Of a stretch of DNA of 64,000 nt, positions 17,829 through 26,775 are shown in pieces. The translations under genes and the position numbers were made by a program. Where the stretch lies: positions 1 through 64,000 of the forward strand of contig JAEWKH010000052.1 of the NCBI GenBank assembly GCA_023386155.1, read 5' to 3'. Position 1 is the first letter of the stretch; the number at the start of each line of letters is the position of its first letter. The DNA is from Pseudomonadota bacterium (lineage in GTDB: Bacteria; Pseudomonadota; Alphaproteobacteria; Rhizobiales; Beijerinckiaceae). Below the pieces are notes generated by a model. It had not been told where the DNA came from, ran no database searches, and worked only from the letters and a program-made list of their open reading frames with translations.

Positions 17829-19145
17829 ATGTCCCGGGTACATCCCATATATTCAGCATCGGAAAGCTGGCCTTCCCGCACGCTAAAATGGTTATCGGCG
17901 AAGAGAGTACTCCCCGCTTTTGCCCTTGTCGGCGCCCTGGCCGCGTCGGACATGACGGCGCGAGCGCAGGCGCCCCAAAACTGGATCGGCACCTGGACTG
18001 CAAGTCCGCAGGCGCAGTGGGACGGAGACTTTCCACTCTCGACGAATGTCCCCTTCAATCTCTGGAACCAGACGATCCGCATGGTCATGCAGGTCAGCCT
18101 CGGCGGCAAGCGCACACGGGTCGTCTTGTCAAACGAGTACGGTTCGCGTCCTCTGGCGATCGGCGCAGCCCATGTTGCGCTCGCCGACTCGGAGGCCAGA
18201 ATCGTCGGCGGCTCGGATCGCCCTCTGACATTCGGCGGCGAAACTCGCGTGATCATTCCGCCAGGCGCCAAGGTGGTCAGCGATCCGACGGATCTCGACG
18301 TTCCGCCCCTTGGCGAACTCAGCGTGAGCCTGTTCCTGCCCGAAGCTACCCCGTTGTCGACGTTCCACTGGGATGGTCGGCAAACCGCCTATATCGCAGC
18401 AGGCAATCTCGTTGCCGCTGATGACATCGAGGCGGAGTCGACGATCAGTGCCCGTGTATTCGTCACCGGCATCCTTGTCGACGCTCCGAAGGCCTCCAGA
18501 GCCGTCGTAGCCATGGGCGACTCCATCACCGACGGAAACGGGTCGACGCCGAATGCAAACAGCCGCTGGCCTGACTTTCTGGCCAGGCGTCTGGCGGACA
18601 AGAACGTAGCGGTTCTGAATGCGGGCATCTCCGGAGCACGCCTGTTGCAGGACCGCATGGGGTCCAACGCCCTGGCCCGCTTCGAGCGCGATGTCCTGAG
18701 CCAGCCTCATGTGAAGGCCGTCATTCTCCTGATGGGGATCAATGACATCGCCTGGCCCGGTACAGGCTTTGCTCCAGACGCGCCCCAGATCACATCCAAA
18801 CAGATGATCGCCGGCTATCGGCTGCTGATCGCGCGAGCCAGGACCCATGGCGTGCGGATTATCGGCGCAACGCTGACGCCCTTCGAGGGAGCTTTGGAAG
18901 ACACGCCGCTGAAAGGCTATTTCAGCCTTGAGAAGGAGCAGACGCGTCAGGCCGTCAATCAGTGGATCCGGACCGGCGGCGAGTTCGACGCTGTCGTCGA
19001 CTTCGATGCCGTGACGCGCGATCCGCAAAACCTGACCCGCTTCCGGAACAACCTTGACTCGGGGGATCACCTTCACCCGAGCGACGACGGATACAAGGCG
19101 ATGGCCGACGCAATCGAACTCCAGGCGTTGCTTGGAATGCCCTGA
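17829..19145 (+). CDS. Secreted SGNH/GDSL hydrolase
   Basis: The protein has 438 residues. A hydrophobic stretch near residues 28-45 (LPAFALVGALAASDMTARAQA) is a signal peptide. The N-terminal beta domain (NWIGTWTASPQ) and the GDSL_2 domain are typical of extracellular esterases of this type. Catalytic blocks are MGDSITDG (Ser), MGINDIAW (Gly/Asn) and GDHLHPSDDGY (Asp-x-x-His). It probably removes acyl groups from polysaccharides or glycosides outside the cytoplasm. The start is uncertain: the frame is open back to 17727, and 17829 was chosen to give the shorter signal sequence. It is divergent from a LysR regulator. Confidence 0.85.
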   Translation: MSRVHPIYSASESWPSRTLKWLSAKRVLPAFALVGALAASDMTARAQAPQNWIGTWTASPQAQWDGDFPLSTNVPFNLWNQTIRMVMQVSLGGKRTRVVLSNEYGSRPLAIGAAHVALADSEARIVGGSDRPLTFGGETRVIIPPGAKVVSDPTDLDVPPLGELSVSLFLPEATPLSTFHWDGRQTAYIAAGNLVAADDIEAESTISARVFVTGILVDAPKASRAVVAMGDSITDGNGSTPNANSRWPDFLARRLADKNVAVLNAGISGARLLQDRMGSNALARFERDVLSQPHVKAVILLMGINDIAWPGTGFAPDAPQITSKQMIAGYRLLIARARTHGVRIIGATLTPFEGALEDTPLKGYFSLEKEQTRQAVNQWIRTGGEFDAVVDFDAVTRDPQNLTRFRNNLDSGDHLHPSDDGYKAMADAIELQALLGMP

Positions 19146-19498
19146 AGAACTCGATGGCATCGCCCATTTGCTGGAGAACCAACGGCTGAGCGCCCCCGCC
19201 GGGGAACAACAATCGTGCTGGAAGAATGCTCATGCTTCAAGGATTGCAACAGAGCCGCCAGGACGGGCCCGTTTGACTTCCTTGCCGCGGAGCATATTCT
19301 CGGCTCCCCATGTTGAGCTTGCAGACCTTCAGCCGCGGCTTGCATCGCGCAGGTAACGTGATCGCGGGCACCTAACCCCGGGCTCCTTCGAGCGTCGCCG
19401 CGGCCGAGCCCGGGCCGAGAAAGCGGCCGGCCCTGCTCCGGCATGTGGCGGCTTTTTCATCAAGCCCCGTGCCTCTCCGACCAATGAAGGGTGCTGCC
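19146..19498. other. 353-base intergenic stretch
   Basis: This gap separates the SGNH hydrolase gene and the decayed LysR gene. It contains GC-rich inverted repeats (for example around 19375-19435) but no convincing gene, terminator with a T-run, or operator. It may hold remnants of the rearrangement that broke the following gene. Confidence 0.5.
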
Positions 19499-20269
19499 AT
19501 GGACATCGAACTCGCCCGAACCTTTCTGGCCATTGTCGAGGCTGGAAGCTTCGTCCGCGCCGCGGAGCGGGTGAACGTGACGCAAACCACCGTCAGCACC
19601 CGTGTCCGTTCGCTTGAGGACCAGCTCCGGCGCCCGGTCTTCATCCGCAACAAAGCCGGTGTGACCCTCACCTCCGCAGGCGAGCAGTTTTTGCGGTTCG
19701 CGCCGACCCTCGTGCAGGTCTGGGAGCGGGCCCGCCACCAGGTCGCGGTTCCGGAAGGGCGCAGGGCCGTCCTCGCGGTGGGAGGAGAGCTGACCTTCTG
19801 GAACCCTCTCCTCCTGAATTGGATGGTGTGGATGAGGCACAACGCCCCCGACATCGCCCTTCAGACCCAGGTCGGCCTCTCGGACGGCTTGTTGCGGCAG
19901 GTCGCCGACGGGGTGCTCGACCTCGCGGTGGTGGGCCGGATCACACTCGTGTTCTCCGCCCGTGACGAGAAGCACAACGACGCCGTCGCCCTCAGGCGCT
20001 TCATTCTGCAAGGCCTTCCCAGTCGGGAGACGGCCAGAGTTCAGGGAAAGCGATTGAATTCCCAACACAATTCGTTCGTCACCTGGGCTGACCGATCATA
20101 TGTTTCCCCGTTGAGGGACGGTATCATGATTGGCATACTTTCCCATTTTCGCTTGCCGACACCGCCTGCTCTGGAGCAGCGCAGCGACCTGGAGAACTCG
20201 CTGCCTACGGACGAAGGGAGATGCCGGCAGGGACCTTCAGTTCCCCCTCCTCTCCATCCAAGTCGATGA
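19499..20269 (+). pseudogene. 3'-truncated LysR-family regulator gene
   Basis: The first 145 or so codons from the ATG at 19499 encode a good LysR HTH (ARTFLAIVEAGSFVRAAERV, QTTVSTRVRSLEDQL) and the start of the effector domain up to DGVLDLAVVG near 19930. From there the frame continues for 110 codons with no resemblance to LysR proteins and runs about 65 bases into the 3' end of the convergent gene at 20205. LysR proteins normally have about 300 residues with a full effector domain, so the C-terminal two thirds of that domain are missing. A deletion or recombination near 19935 is the simplest explanation. A functional short DNA-binding protein cannot be excluded. Confidence 0.7.
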
Positions 20270-20711
20270 AGCGGCTATCCTTCGGGATCACAAGCCCCTC
20301 CCCGATCTTCGGCATCTCGGATAGAGCTGCACATGCTACAGCCGATCGCTCGCCCGAGGAGGTCTCCGTGCCGGTGAGCCGCATCGCAGACCGACCAGTT
20401 CCCTGGAAGCGTCCCTCAATCCGGATGTTCTGATCCGGAAACGTCCATCTGAAGCGCTGGCCTGTCTGTTCCCAGCGACCGGGCCACTCTCCCGGCTTGG
20501 TGCGAGAGGCATCGAAGATATACGGACTCACTTCACCGTCCATGAGTTCCCCTCCCCCGACCCCTCCGCCGGGGTAGAAGGTGATCACGAACTGGGACTG
20601 ATCAGAGGCACGGGTGCATTGCCAGAGCGAGCCGGCCAGACTCATGCCGTCCGCCCGGGCACCGAGGCTTGCCATGACCAATGCAACACCAGCGCTGGGG
20701 AGTGCCTTCAT
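20205..20711 (-). CDS. Small secreted protein of unknown function
   Basis: The protein has 168 residues with an N-terminal signal peptide (MKALPSAGVALVMASLGARA). The mature part starts with a segment of the kind seen in small periplasmic proteins (LAGSLWQCTRASDQSQFVITFYPGGGV) and is rich in Gly and Thr. It may form a lipocalin-like or beta-sandwich fold. I do not recognise the family. The ATG at 20711 was chosen because it starts the signal peptide; the open frame continues upstream. It is convergent with the decayed LysR gene. Confidence 0.65.
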   Translation of the reverse strand: MKALPSAGVALVMASLGARADGMSLAGSLWQCTRASDQSQFVITFYPGGGVGGGELMDGEVSPYIFDASRTKPGEWPGRWEQTGQRFRWTFPDQNIRIEGRFQGTGRSAMRLTGTETSSGERSAVACAALSEMPKIGEGLVIPKDSRFIDLDGEEGELKVPAGISLRP

Positions 20712-20875
20712 GGTTCTGATCTCACCCTCGGGAATCAATATCGGGCACCATCGCAGCCCGACCTTACCAGATGACTCCGGTCTGTCCCGGACAGAAGGGG
20801 CACGAGAATTTGGACGGCAGGCCGTGCGATGGAGGACGCCCCTCATGGAAGGGCGCGCAATCGCATTGTGCTAAC

Positions 20876-20979
20876 GCATCGTGCGAAAAAATGGACCCGG
20901 TTTTTCGCCCCGACGATGCATCAGCTTAGAGAAGAAGCATCGGATCCAAAATCCGACACCAGTTTTGGATCCGCTGCTT
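20876..20979. repeat. Dispersed intergenic repeat, copy A (two tandem hairpins)
   Basis: Hairpin 1 pairs 20876-20890 (GCATCGTGCGAAAAA) with TTTTTCGC at 20901-20908 and ACGATGC at 20913-20919. Hairpin 2 pairs 20941-20951 (CGGATCCAAAA) with 20963-20973, extended by AAGCA/TGCTT. A related element lies at 57781-57858 with the same order of blocks. A third element at 61362 shares the GCATCGGA core. Confidence 0.75.
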
Positions 20980-21067
20980 TAGCTGGCGCCGGCGCCTGCT
21001 TACTCCCTCGATTCTCGCCGACAACGAGTGAAAGGGAGGATGTCGGTCATCCCGGCTGCCTGGGTGA

Positions 21068-22111
21068 TCAGTATTCCGGTACGAGGCGATCCTCAACGAG
21101 AGGGATCTCCATGTGACAGGATAGCCCCTCAGGGTCATAGGCAATGCTGATCGTTGCATGGCATTGATGGGTCAGCACCCGATGCAGCAGGGTCGAACCG
21201 AAGCCCTTGCGCCTCGGCTGTTCCACTGCAGGACCTCCCCGCTCCACCCAGTCGATGGCGAGCTGGCGCCCGGCGGCCCCATCGCGCATTGCCCAACTCA
21301 CGGAGATCTGCCCGCCCGGCACTGAGAGTGCCCCATGCTTGGCAGCGTTCGTGGTCAGTTCATGCACGGCCATGCCGACCGGCACGGCCAGATCCGCCGA
21401 AAGCTCCACGGGCGGCCCGTCAAGGGTGATCCGCTGCTTCGCGCCATCGTCGTAATGGCCCAGCTCGTTCCTGAACATCGCAATCAGTGGCGCCGTCTGC
21501 CAATAGTCTTCGGTCAGGAGGTTGTGGGTGTTGGCGAGCGACACGATCCGGTCCGCAAAGGAGCGGTAGAACTCTTCTACGGAGTGCGTGGAGCGGGCCG
21601 TCGCTCCGAGAAGCCCCTGGACCGTTGCGAGGGTATTCTTGACCCGGTGATGGAGCTCGCGGATCAGGAGCGCCTGACGCTCCTGCGTTCGTTGCCGCTC
21701 CTCGAGATGGGCCGCGACCTCCCTCTGCCGTTGCCGCGCTCGAAAGGCGGACCTGACGGCGCTCACCAGCACGGCCGGATGGAACGGCCGCTCCAGCACC
21801 GTGACGTTCCCGAGCAACTCGGTCAGGTGCTCGACGGGCTCGCCGCCACGATAGGTCAGCAATATGAAAGGGAAGTCGGACCAGGGCGGCTGCCGCTCGA
21901 TCCACTCCGCAAGTTCCCGGCGATTGGCACTCAGGAGCGCCTCCTCCGTGATCACCGCACAGGACGTCCCTTCCAATCCTGCGACAAGCGCCTCGAGGCT
22001 GGGGCAGGTCGAAGCCAGAATCCCGACTTCGCCGAGGATCGCCGATGCGACTGCGCCATCTCGCCCGTGTGGGGCGAGGATCAGCACGGACACCTCATCG
22101 GCCTCCATCAT
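21068..22111 (-). CDS. Receiver-like domain plus HWE/HisKA_2-type sensor histidine kinase
   Basis: The protein has 347 residues. Residues about 1-120 resemble a receiver domain but lack a clear phospho-acceptor aspartate motif. A coiled-coil linker is followed by a HisKA_2-type dimerisation segment (LIRELHHRVKNTLATVQGLL, His near residue 165) and an ATPase domain with a conserved N-box (VHELTTNAAKHGALS). The start overlaps the 3' end of the KaiC-like gene by 17 bases, so the two are translationally coupled. Kinases of this class feed general stress and light responses in alphaproteobacteria. The start is uncertain: an in-frame GTG at 22123 is possible, but its Shine-Dalgarno would be too close. 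Confidence 0.88.
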   Translation of the reverse strand: MMEADEVSVLILAPHGRDGAVASAILGEVGILASTCPSLEALVAGLEGTSCAVITEEALLSANRRELAEWIERQPPWSDFPFILLTYRGGEPVEHLTELLGNVTVLERPFHPAVLVSAVRSAFRARQRQREVAAHLEERQRTQERQALLIRELHHRVKNTLATVQGLLGATARSTHSVEEFYRSFADRIVSLANTHNLLTEDYWQTAPLIAMFRNELGHYDDGAKQRITLDGPPVELSADLAVPVGMAVHELTTNAAKHGALSVPGGQISVSWAMRDGAAGRQLAIDWVERGGPAVEQPRRKGFGSTLLHRVLTHQCHATISIAYDPEGLSCHMEIPLVEDRLVPEY

Positions 22112-23612
22112 CGTCGGTCTCACGCTCCTCTAGAAGCGAGGCGCGCTTGCCTTCGAACGTCGGTACGCCCGTCAACACACCCCGGAACTGCTCCAGCGGC
22201 GGACCAACGCGTAAACCCTGGCTGTCGATCCGAAACTCCCTGATCGTATCCTCGTGCGAACCCGTGCGCCGCTTCACGACCGACAGGGCCCGCCGGATGC
22301 GGCCGCCGGCTTCGAAGAAGCGCAGAAGGACGACGGCATCGCTGAGATAGGTCAGGTCGATCGGCGAGATCATATGACCGACCATCCCGTGCTGCGCCAA
22401 GATCAGGATCGTTACTACGCCCTGCTGGTTGAGGTAGGTGAGGAGCTCGTGCATCTGGAGCACGTTGAAGGGCTGCTCCGGCATTGCGTTCAGATAGCCC
22501 GTCAGGCTGTCGATCAAGACAAGCTTGGCACCGCCCTCCTCAACGGCATCCCGTACCCGGCCGGCGAACTCCCCCGGAGAAATGTCCGCCGGATCGATCT
22601 GCTGGATGCGGAGCCGCCCCGCCTCCACGTGTGGCGCCAGGTCGAATCCAACGCCCTTGGCCCGTTGCAGAAGAATACCGACGGTCTCGTCGAAGCTGAT
22701 CATCAGAGCCGGCTCGTCACGCTCCAGGGCGGCCCAGAGATAGCCGAGCGCCAGCGTGGACTTGCCGGCTCCGGAGGGTCCAACAACGAGAGTGCTCGTT
22801 CCGCGGCTCAAGCCGCCGCCGAGAATGGCATCGAGTTCTCCGATACCGCTGGGAATCGTCTCAAACGCGAACGAGGCATGATGATCGGCCGCCACGAGGC
22901 GGGGAAAGACCCGCACTCCTCCGCGCTGGATGACCATATCGTGGTAGCCTCCCCGGAAAGCGGCACCCCGCATCTTCGTAACATTGAGCCGGCGCCGCTC
23001 CGATCCATAGACCGGGATAACCTGCTCAAGGCGGATCACCGCGTGGCTGATCGAGTGCAGGTTGAGATCGTCCTGTTCGGACGTGAGATCGTCCAGCATG
23101 AGGACTGTGGCATTGTTGAGGAGGAAATAGCTCTTCAGCGCCAGGACCTGCCGCCGGTAACGCAGGGAGCCTTGGGACAGGAGCCGAATCTCGGAGAGTG
23201 AATCGAACACCACCCGGCTCGGCTTCACCCTCTCGATCTCGGCCAGGGCCATGCGGACGGTCTCGCCCAGCTCCAGGTCGGACGCATAAACCAGGCTCTG
23301 CTGCTGCTTCGGGTCGAGGTTCAATTCCGGCGGCACCAGTTCGAAGATGTCGATCCCCTCGAGCGACCAGCCGTGGCGGGAGGCGACAGTCAGAAGCTCG
23401 CGCTTGCTCTCGGACAAGGTAATGTAAAGGCAGGTTTCACCCAGGGCGGCCCCGGCGCGCAGGAATTGGAGGCCGAGCGTGGTCTTGCCCGAGCCCGGCC
23501 GCCCCTCGATCAGATGAGCGCGGTTAGCGGCATACCCGCCGACCAGGATGTCGTCGAGGCCCGGAACCCCAGTCGGGATCGAGGCAGCGTCGGAGGACGA
23601 TGAAAGCATCAT
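22095..23612 (-). CDS. KaiC-like double RecA-fold ATPase
   Basis: The protein has 505 residues. Two KaiC/RadA domains are visible, each with a P-loop: GRPGSGKTT near residue 36 and GPSGAGKST near residue 275. Each has a Walker B-like hydrophobic-Asp segment (RVVFDSLSE, KLVLIDSLTG). True KaiC forms hexamers and autophosphorylates on Ser/Thr near the end of the second domain. No kaiA or kaiB lies in the window, so a clock function is not implied. Overlap with the kinase gene suggests the pair forms one signalling module. Two adjacent ATGs (23612 and 23609) are possible starts. Confidence 0.9.
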   Translation of the reverse strand: MMLSSSSDAASIPTGVPGLDDILVGGYAANRAHLIEGRPGSGKTTLGLQFLRAGAALGETCLYITLSESKRELLTVASRHGWSLEGIDIFELVPPELNLDPKQQQSLVYASDLELGETVRMALAEIERVKPSRVVFDSLSEIRLLSQGSLRYRRQVLALKSYFLLNNATVLMLDDLTSEQDDLNLHSISHAVIRLEQVIPVYGSERRRLNVTKMRGAAFRGGYHDMVIQRGGVRVFPRLVAADHHASFAFETIPSGIGELDAILGGGLSRGTSTLVVGPSGAGKSTLALGYLWAALERDEPALMISFDETVGILLQRAKGVGFDLAPHVEAGRLRIQQIDPADISPGEFAGRVRDAVEEGGAKLVLIDSLTGYLNAMPEQPFNVLQMHELLTYLNQQGVVTILILAQHGMVGHMISPIDLTYLSDAVVLLRFFEAGGRIRRALSVVKRRTGSHEDTIREFRIDSQGLRVGPPLEQFRGVLTGVPTFEGKRASLLEERETDDDGGR

Positions 23613-23760
23613 GCAAAATCTCAACGGGTAAGGGGTCTTGGCTGCTTCGGCGCTCCCCCACGGAGCTCACCAGATTCGAGCCCGCTGCGCGGGCCGGCAT
23701 GGTCGTCTAACCGGAGGCGCTTTTGTTCTCTTGTAGACACGAGTGGCCGCCCTGTCTGTC

Positions 23761-23801
23761 CACATGTGCACATATGGTTGCGGTTATGTTCACAAATGAA
23801 C
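23761..23801. promoter_or_regulatory. Palindromes upstream of the Crp/Fnr-type gene
   Basis: GTTCA-CAAA-TGAAC at 23788-23801 is a perfect palindrome of Fnr-like size. CACATGTGCACATATG at 23761-23776 is a second cluster of short palindromes. They lie 54-94 bases before the Crp/Fnr gene, in the space shared with the KaiC-like gene, and are candidate operators for autoregulation. Confidence 0.45.
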
Positions 23802-23854
23802 GTATGTCGAGCTGGCGCGTTGCATCTGCCGTAGCCGGTGGAGAAAGATCCCTG

Positions 23855-24664
23855 ATGCAACCTGCCGTGATTTCGTCGCGTCTCAGAGAGCGGATCGCCA
23901 GCAACAACCTGCTCAGCGCTCTGAAGCCTGAGGACCTGGCCATCGTGGCGCCGTCGCTCCAGGAGTGGGAGGGTGAAGCCGGAGCCAGACTTTACCAGCC
24001 TGGAGATGAGGTCAGGTTCGTTTACTTTCCCTGCGGCCCCAGCCTCGTCTCGTTCGTGGTCGAGCTCGACGATGGCCTGACGGTGGAGACGGCCCTGATT
24101 GGGCGTGAGGGGGCAGTCGGCGGGATCGTAAGCCAGGGCCGTCTGCCGGCCTTTGCCCGGTCCGAGATCCAGTTCCCCGGTCCATTTCTGCGCCTTTCCA
24201 CAGCCGACCTGGAGGAGTTCGAGACCCGGTCCCCCACCCTGCGGCACCTGTTCGCCCGCTATGCGGACTGCATGCTGGCCCAGGTGTTCCAGTCGGTGGC
24301 ATGCAACGCGGTCCACACGATCGAGCAGCGCACGGTGAAATGGCTGCTTGCCGCCATCGATCGAACCGGAGATCACGACGTTCCCCTGACCCAGGAGCAG
24401 CTGGCCAGCATGATGGGTGTAGGCCGTAGCTATGTCAGCCGGGTCATCCAGTCCTTGAAGCGTCGGCATCTTCTGGAGACCCGCAGGGGCAGCGTCCGTG
24501 TGCGCGACCTGGATGCACTTCATTCCCTGTCGTGCGGCTGCAATACAGCGTTGCGTCGGCATTTCGATCAGGTGCTGGCGGGCGTCTATCCAACGATTGA
24601 GGAAAGCTCGACCCAGAAGGAGCAGGCAGGAAGCAGGCGCCCGGGATCCAGGATGAAGGCCTGA
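23855..24664 (+). CDS. Crp/Fnr-family transcriptional regulator
   Basis: The protein has 269 residues. A cyclic-nucleotide-binding-like beta barrel (about residues 20-140) is followed by a Crp-type HTH (LTQEQLASMMGVGRSYVSRVIQSLKRRHLLETRRGSVRVRD). The recognition helix carries GRSYVSR where E. coli CRP has SRETVGR, so operator preference should differ. No Fnr iron-sulfur cysteine set is visible in the N-terminus. The ATG at 23855 has GGAGAAAG eight bases upstream; the frame is open further upstream but without a comparable site. It is divergent from the KaiC-like/kinase operon and may control it. It is also a candidate reader of the TCGGG-N6-CCCGA palindromes because of their CRP-like spacing. 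Confidence 0.88.
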   Translation: MQPAVISSRLRERIASNNLLSALKPEDLAIVAPSLQEWEGEAGARLYQPGDEVRFVYFPCGPSLVSFVVELDDGLTVETALIGREGAVGGIVSQGRLPAFARSEIQFPGPFLRLSTADLEEFETRSPTLRHLFARYADCMLAQVFQSVACNAVHTIEQRTVKWLLAAIDRTGDHDVPLTQEQLASMMGVGRSYVSRVIQSLKRRHLLETRRGSVRVRDLDALHSLSCGCNTALRRHFDQVLAGVYPTIEESSTQKEQAGSRRPGSRMKA

Positions 24665-24799
24665 CGCACGGCCCTGACGCGTCAAACTCTACAGGCACCG
24701 ATGGGTTCAAGCCGGCTTTTGGATGGCCGGTTGCTGCAACCGTCGAACGGCAACTGGAAGGATTGGGCACCCACCCGGCTCCGGAGAGATTCGACCTCT

Positions 24800-24825
24800 C
24801 GGGATGGCGGGACCCCGCCATCCCG
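24800..24825. terminator. Bidirectional terminator-like hairpin
   Basis: An 11-bp perfect stem (24800-24810 with 24815-24825) and a 4-base loop lie between the convergent Crp/Fnr and fasciclin genes. There is no T-run on either side, so factor-independent termination is only likely, not certain. Confidence 0.5.
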
Positions 24826-24837
24826 GAAGCTTGGCTT

Positions 24838-25317
24838 TTACGATTTCGGCATGATCACGCTGTCGATCACGTGGATGACGCCGTTCGATGCCTTGACGTC
24901 GGCTTGCGTGACAGTGGCATCGTCCACCTTGACGCTGTTGCCGCTGGCATCGACCCGCACTGCGCTTCCCTCGACGGTTTTGGCGTTCGTCGTCTTGCCC
25001 TTGAGGTCGCCTGACATGACATTCCCAGCGACGACGTGATAGGTCAGGACCTTCTGGAGCTGAGCCTTGTTCTCCGGCTTCAGGAGGTTCTCGACCGTTC
25101 CGGCCGGGAGCTTCTTGAAGGCCTCGTCGGTGGGCGCAAACACGGTGTAAGGTCCGTTGCCCTTGAGCGTCTCGACCAGTCCGGCGGCCTGAAGGGCGGC
25201 CGTCAGCGTCTTGAAGTTGCCGTTGCTGACAGCAGTCTCAACGAGATCCGCCGCTGCGGCCGGACCTGAGGCAAAGAGCATGGCGGCTATGGCGTAGGCA
25301 CTGTACTTCGCGTTCAT
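24838..25317 (-). CDS. Secreted fasciclin (FAS1) domain protein
   Basis: The protein has 159 residues, with a signal peptide ([20 protein letters not shown], cut near AAA-ADL). It has one FAS1 domain with the conserved boxes [14 protein letters not shown] and a segment near the end ([13 protein letters not shown]). FAS1 proteins mediate adhesion or cell-envelope stress functions. Single-domain exported versions are common in alphaproteobacteria and often follow stress promoters. It is divergent from the sensor kinase gene at 25533. Confidence 0.92.
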   Translation of the reverse strand: MNAKYSAYAIAAMLFASGPAAAADLVETAVSNGNFKTLTAALQAAGLVETLKGNGPYTVFAPTDEAFKKLPAGTVENLLKPENKAQLQKVLTYHVVAGNVMSGDLKGKTTNAKTVEGSAVRVDASGNSVKVDDATVTQADVKASNGVIHVIDSVIMPKS

Positions 25318-25400
25318 CGTTCTATCCTCCGATCGCTGCGCCCGGTCCGTTCACCGGCGCTACGCTCGATGGATATGCGCGGAGGCTTCCCTGGTTTGCA

Positions 25401-25415
25401 TCGGGATTTTCCCGA
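25401..25415. promoter_or_regulatory. Palindrome TCGGG-N5-CCCGA upstream of HisKA_3 kinase and fasciclin genes
   Basis: The arms are perfect, but the spacer is 5 bases (ATTTT) where the other copies have 6. It lies in the divergent region between the fasciclin gene and the kinase gene at 25533. It is a weaker member of the motif family described under findings. Confidence 0.4.
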
Positions 25416-25532
25416 GCGGTGCCGGAAAATCACCCTAGAGGCACGTTCCCCCTCCTGTTGCCCTGGGACGCTCGCAGCAAACAGCGTTATGCTCCTGTAT
25501 GTCGACATCTCACAGCCGGGACTGAAGCCAGA

Positions 25533-26726
25533 ATGGACCGTCTCACACCTCGCGATGGCTCCTCCGCGGAGCATCCCGGATCCCGCAAACGGCATCAAGA
25601 GGATACAAGAGCCCTGGAGGCTCACAGTCTGCCGACCCTGATCGCGCCCACCGTGGATGCAGAGGCTTTGCTGCGTTCCACCCTGGATGCCCTGTCGGCC
25701 CACATTGCGGTGCTCGACGACGCTGGAACCATCGTTGCGGTCAACCAGTCCTGGCGCGCCTTTGCCCGCGCCTCCGGCTACGCGGACGCCGACCACGGCG
25801 TCGGGATGAACTATCTGGCCGTCTGCGAGGCTGCAGCCGACGTGTCGCAGGATGCGGCGCGAACCGCGGAGGCGCTGCGGGCCATCATGGCAGGCGACCG
25901 GTCCGAATTCCGGATGGAGTATCCCTGCCGCAGCCCACAGGGGCCGCGCTGGTTCCAACTGCGGGTGACGAGGCCGGACCACGCGCAGACGCGCCGGATC
26001 GTCATCGCGCATGAAGACATCACAGAGGTCAAGCGCACACAGGAGGAACTGGCCCGGCTGAGCGGGCGTCTCATGCATCTGCAGGACGAGGAACGAAGAG
26101 CCATCGCGCGGGAACTTCATGACACCACGGCCCAAAACCTCCTGGCCATCACCTTGAACGCAACCCGCCTGCACAAGGTGCTGCCCGATGCCGGACAGCC
26201 CATCCGCCGCACTCTCGTCGAGATCCTCGAACTGGCCGAGCAGAGCCTTCAGGAAGTCCGTACGCTGTCGTATCTGCTCCACCCACCGCTCCTCGACGAC
26301 ATCGGGCTCACGGCGGCGTTGAGCTGGCTCGCCAGAGGATTCTCCCAGCGCAGTGGCATTCAGGTCGATGTCAGCATCGAGAACAACGGCGAGCCCTTGC
26401 CGCGCCCCACCGCCACTGCCCTCTACCGCGTCGCCCAGGAGGCCCTATCGAACGTCCACCGCCATTCGGGCAGCACGCGGGCGCGGCTTTCGCTGTATCG
26501 AACCGAGGACATGGTGCAACTCGATATTGTGGATCACGGTCAAGGGCTCAGGAGCCTTGTGACCATAGGAGGTGAAGAGGCCCAGCAGATCGGCGTCGGC
26601 ATCTCGGGCATGCGACTGCGCCTTGAACAGCTCGGCGGCCAGCTCGATATCCGTTCGAGCCCCTCGGGCACCCACGTGAGCGCCAGGGTGCCGATCGCAC
26701 CCGTGGAACCGGAACAACTTCTTTGA
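25533..26726 (+). CDS. PAS-domain sensor histidine kinase, NarX/DegS (HisKA_3) type
   Basis: The protein has 397 residues and no membrane spans, so it is cytoplasmic. A PAS domain covers about residues 50-165 (HIAVLDDAGTIVAVNQSWRAFA, then HEDITEVKRTQEEL). The HisKA_3 segment has its phospho-accepting His196 in IARELHDTTAQN. The ATPase domain has VAQEALSNVHRHS and a G-box near VGISGMRLRLEQLGG. It autophosphorylates and passes phosphate to the NarL-type regulator encoded 49 bases downstream. The ATG at 25533 was chosen as it gives a reasonable N-terminus; the frame is open to 25419. It is a paralogue of the kinase at 53122. Confidence 0.92.
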   Translation: MDRLTPRDGSSAEHPGSRKRHQEDTRALEAHSLPTLIAPTVDAEALLRSTLDALSAHIAVLDDAGTIVAVNQSWRAFARASGYADADHGVGMNYLAVCEAAADVSQDAARTAEALRAIMAGDRSEFRMEYPCRSPQGPRWFQLRVTRPDHAQTRRIVIAHEDITEVKRTQEELARLSGRLMHLQDEERRAIARELHDTTAQNLLAITLNATRLHKVLPDAGQPIRRTLVEILELAEQSLQEVRTLSYLLHPPLLDDIGLTAALSWLARGFSQRSGIQVDVSIENNGEPLPRPTATALYRVAQEALSNVHRHSGSTRARLSLYRTEDMVQLDIVDHGQGLRSLVTIGGEEAQQIGVGISGMRLRLEQLGGQLDIRSSPSGTHVSARVPIAPVEPEQLL

Positions 26727-26775
26727 TCACCCCGATGTCGCAGGATGCAATCCCATCGGAAGGCTAGGATCCCTC

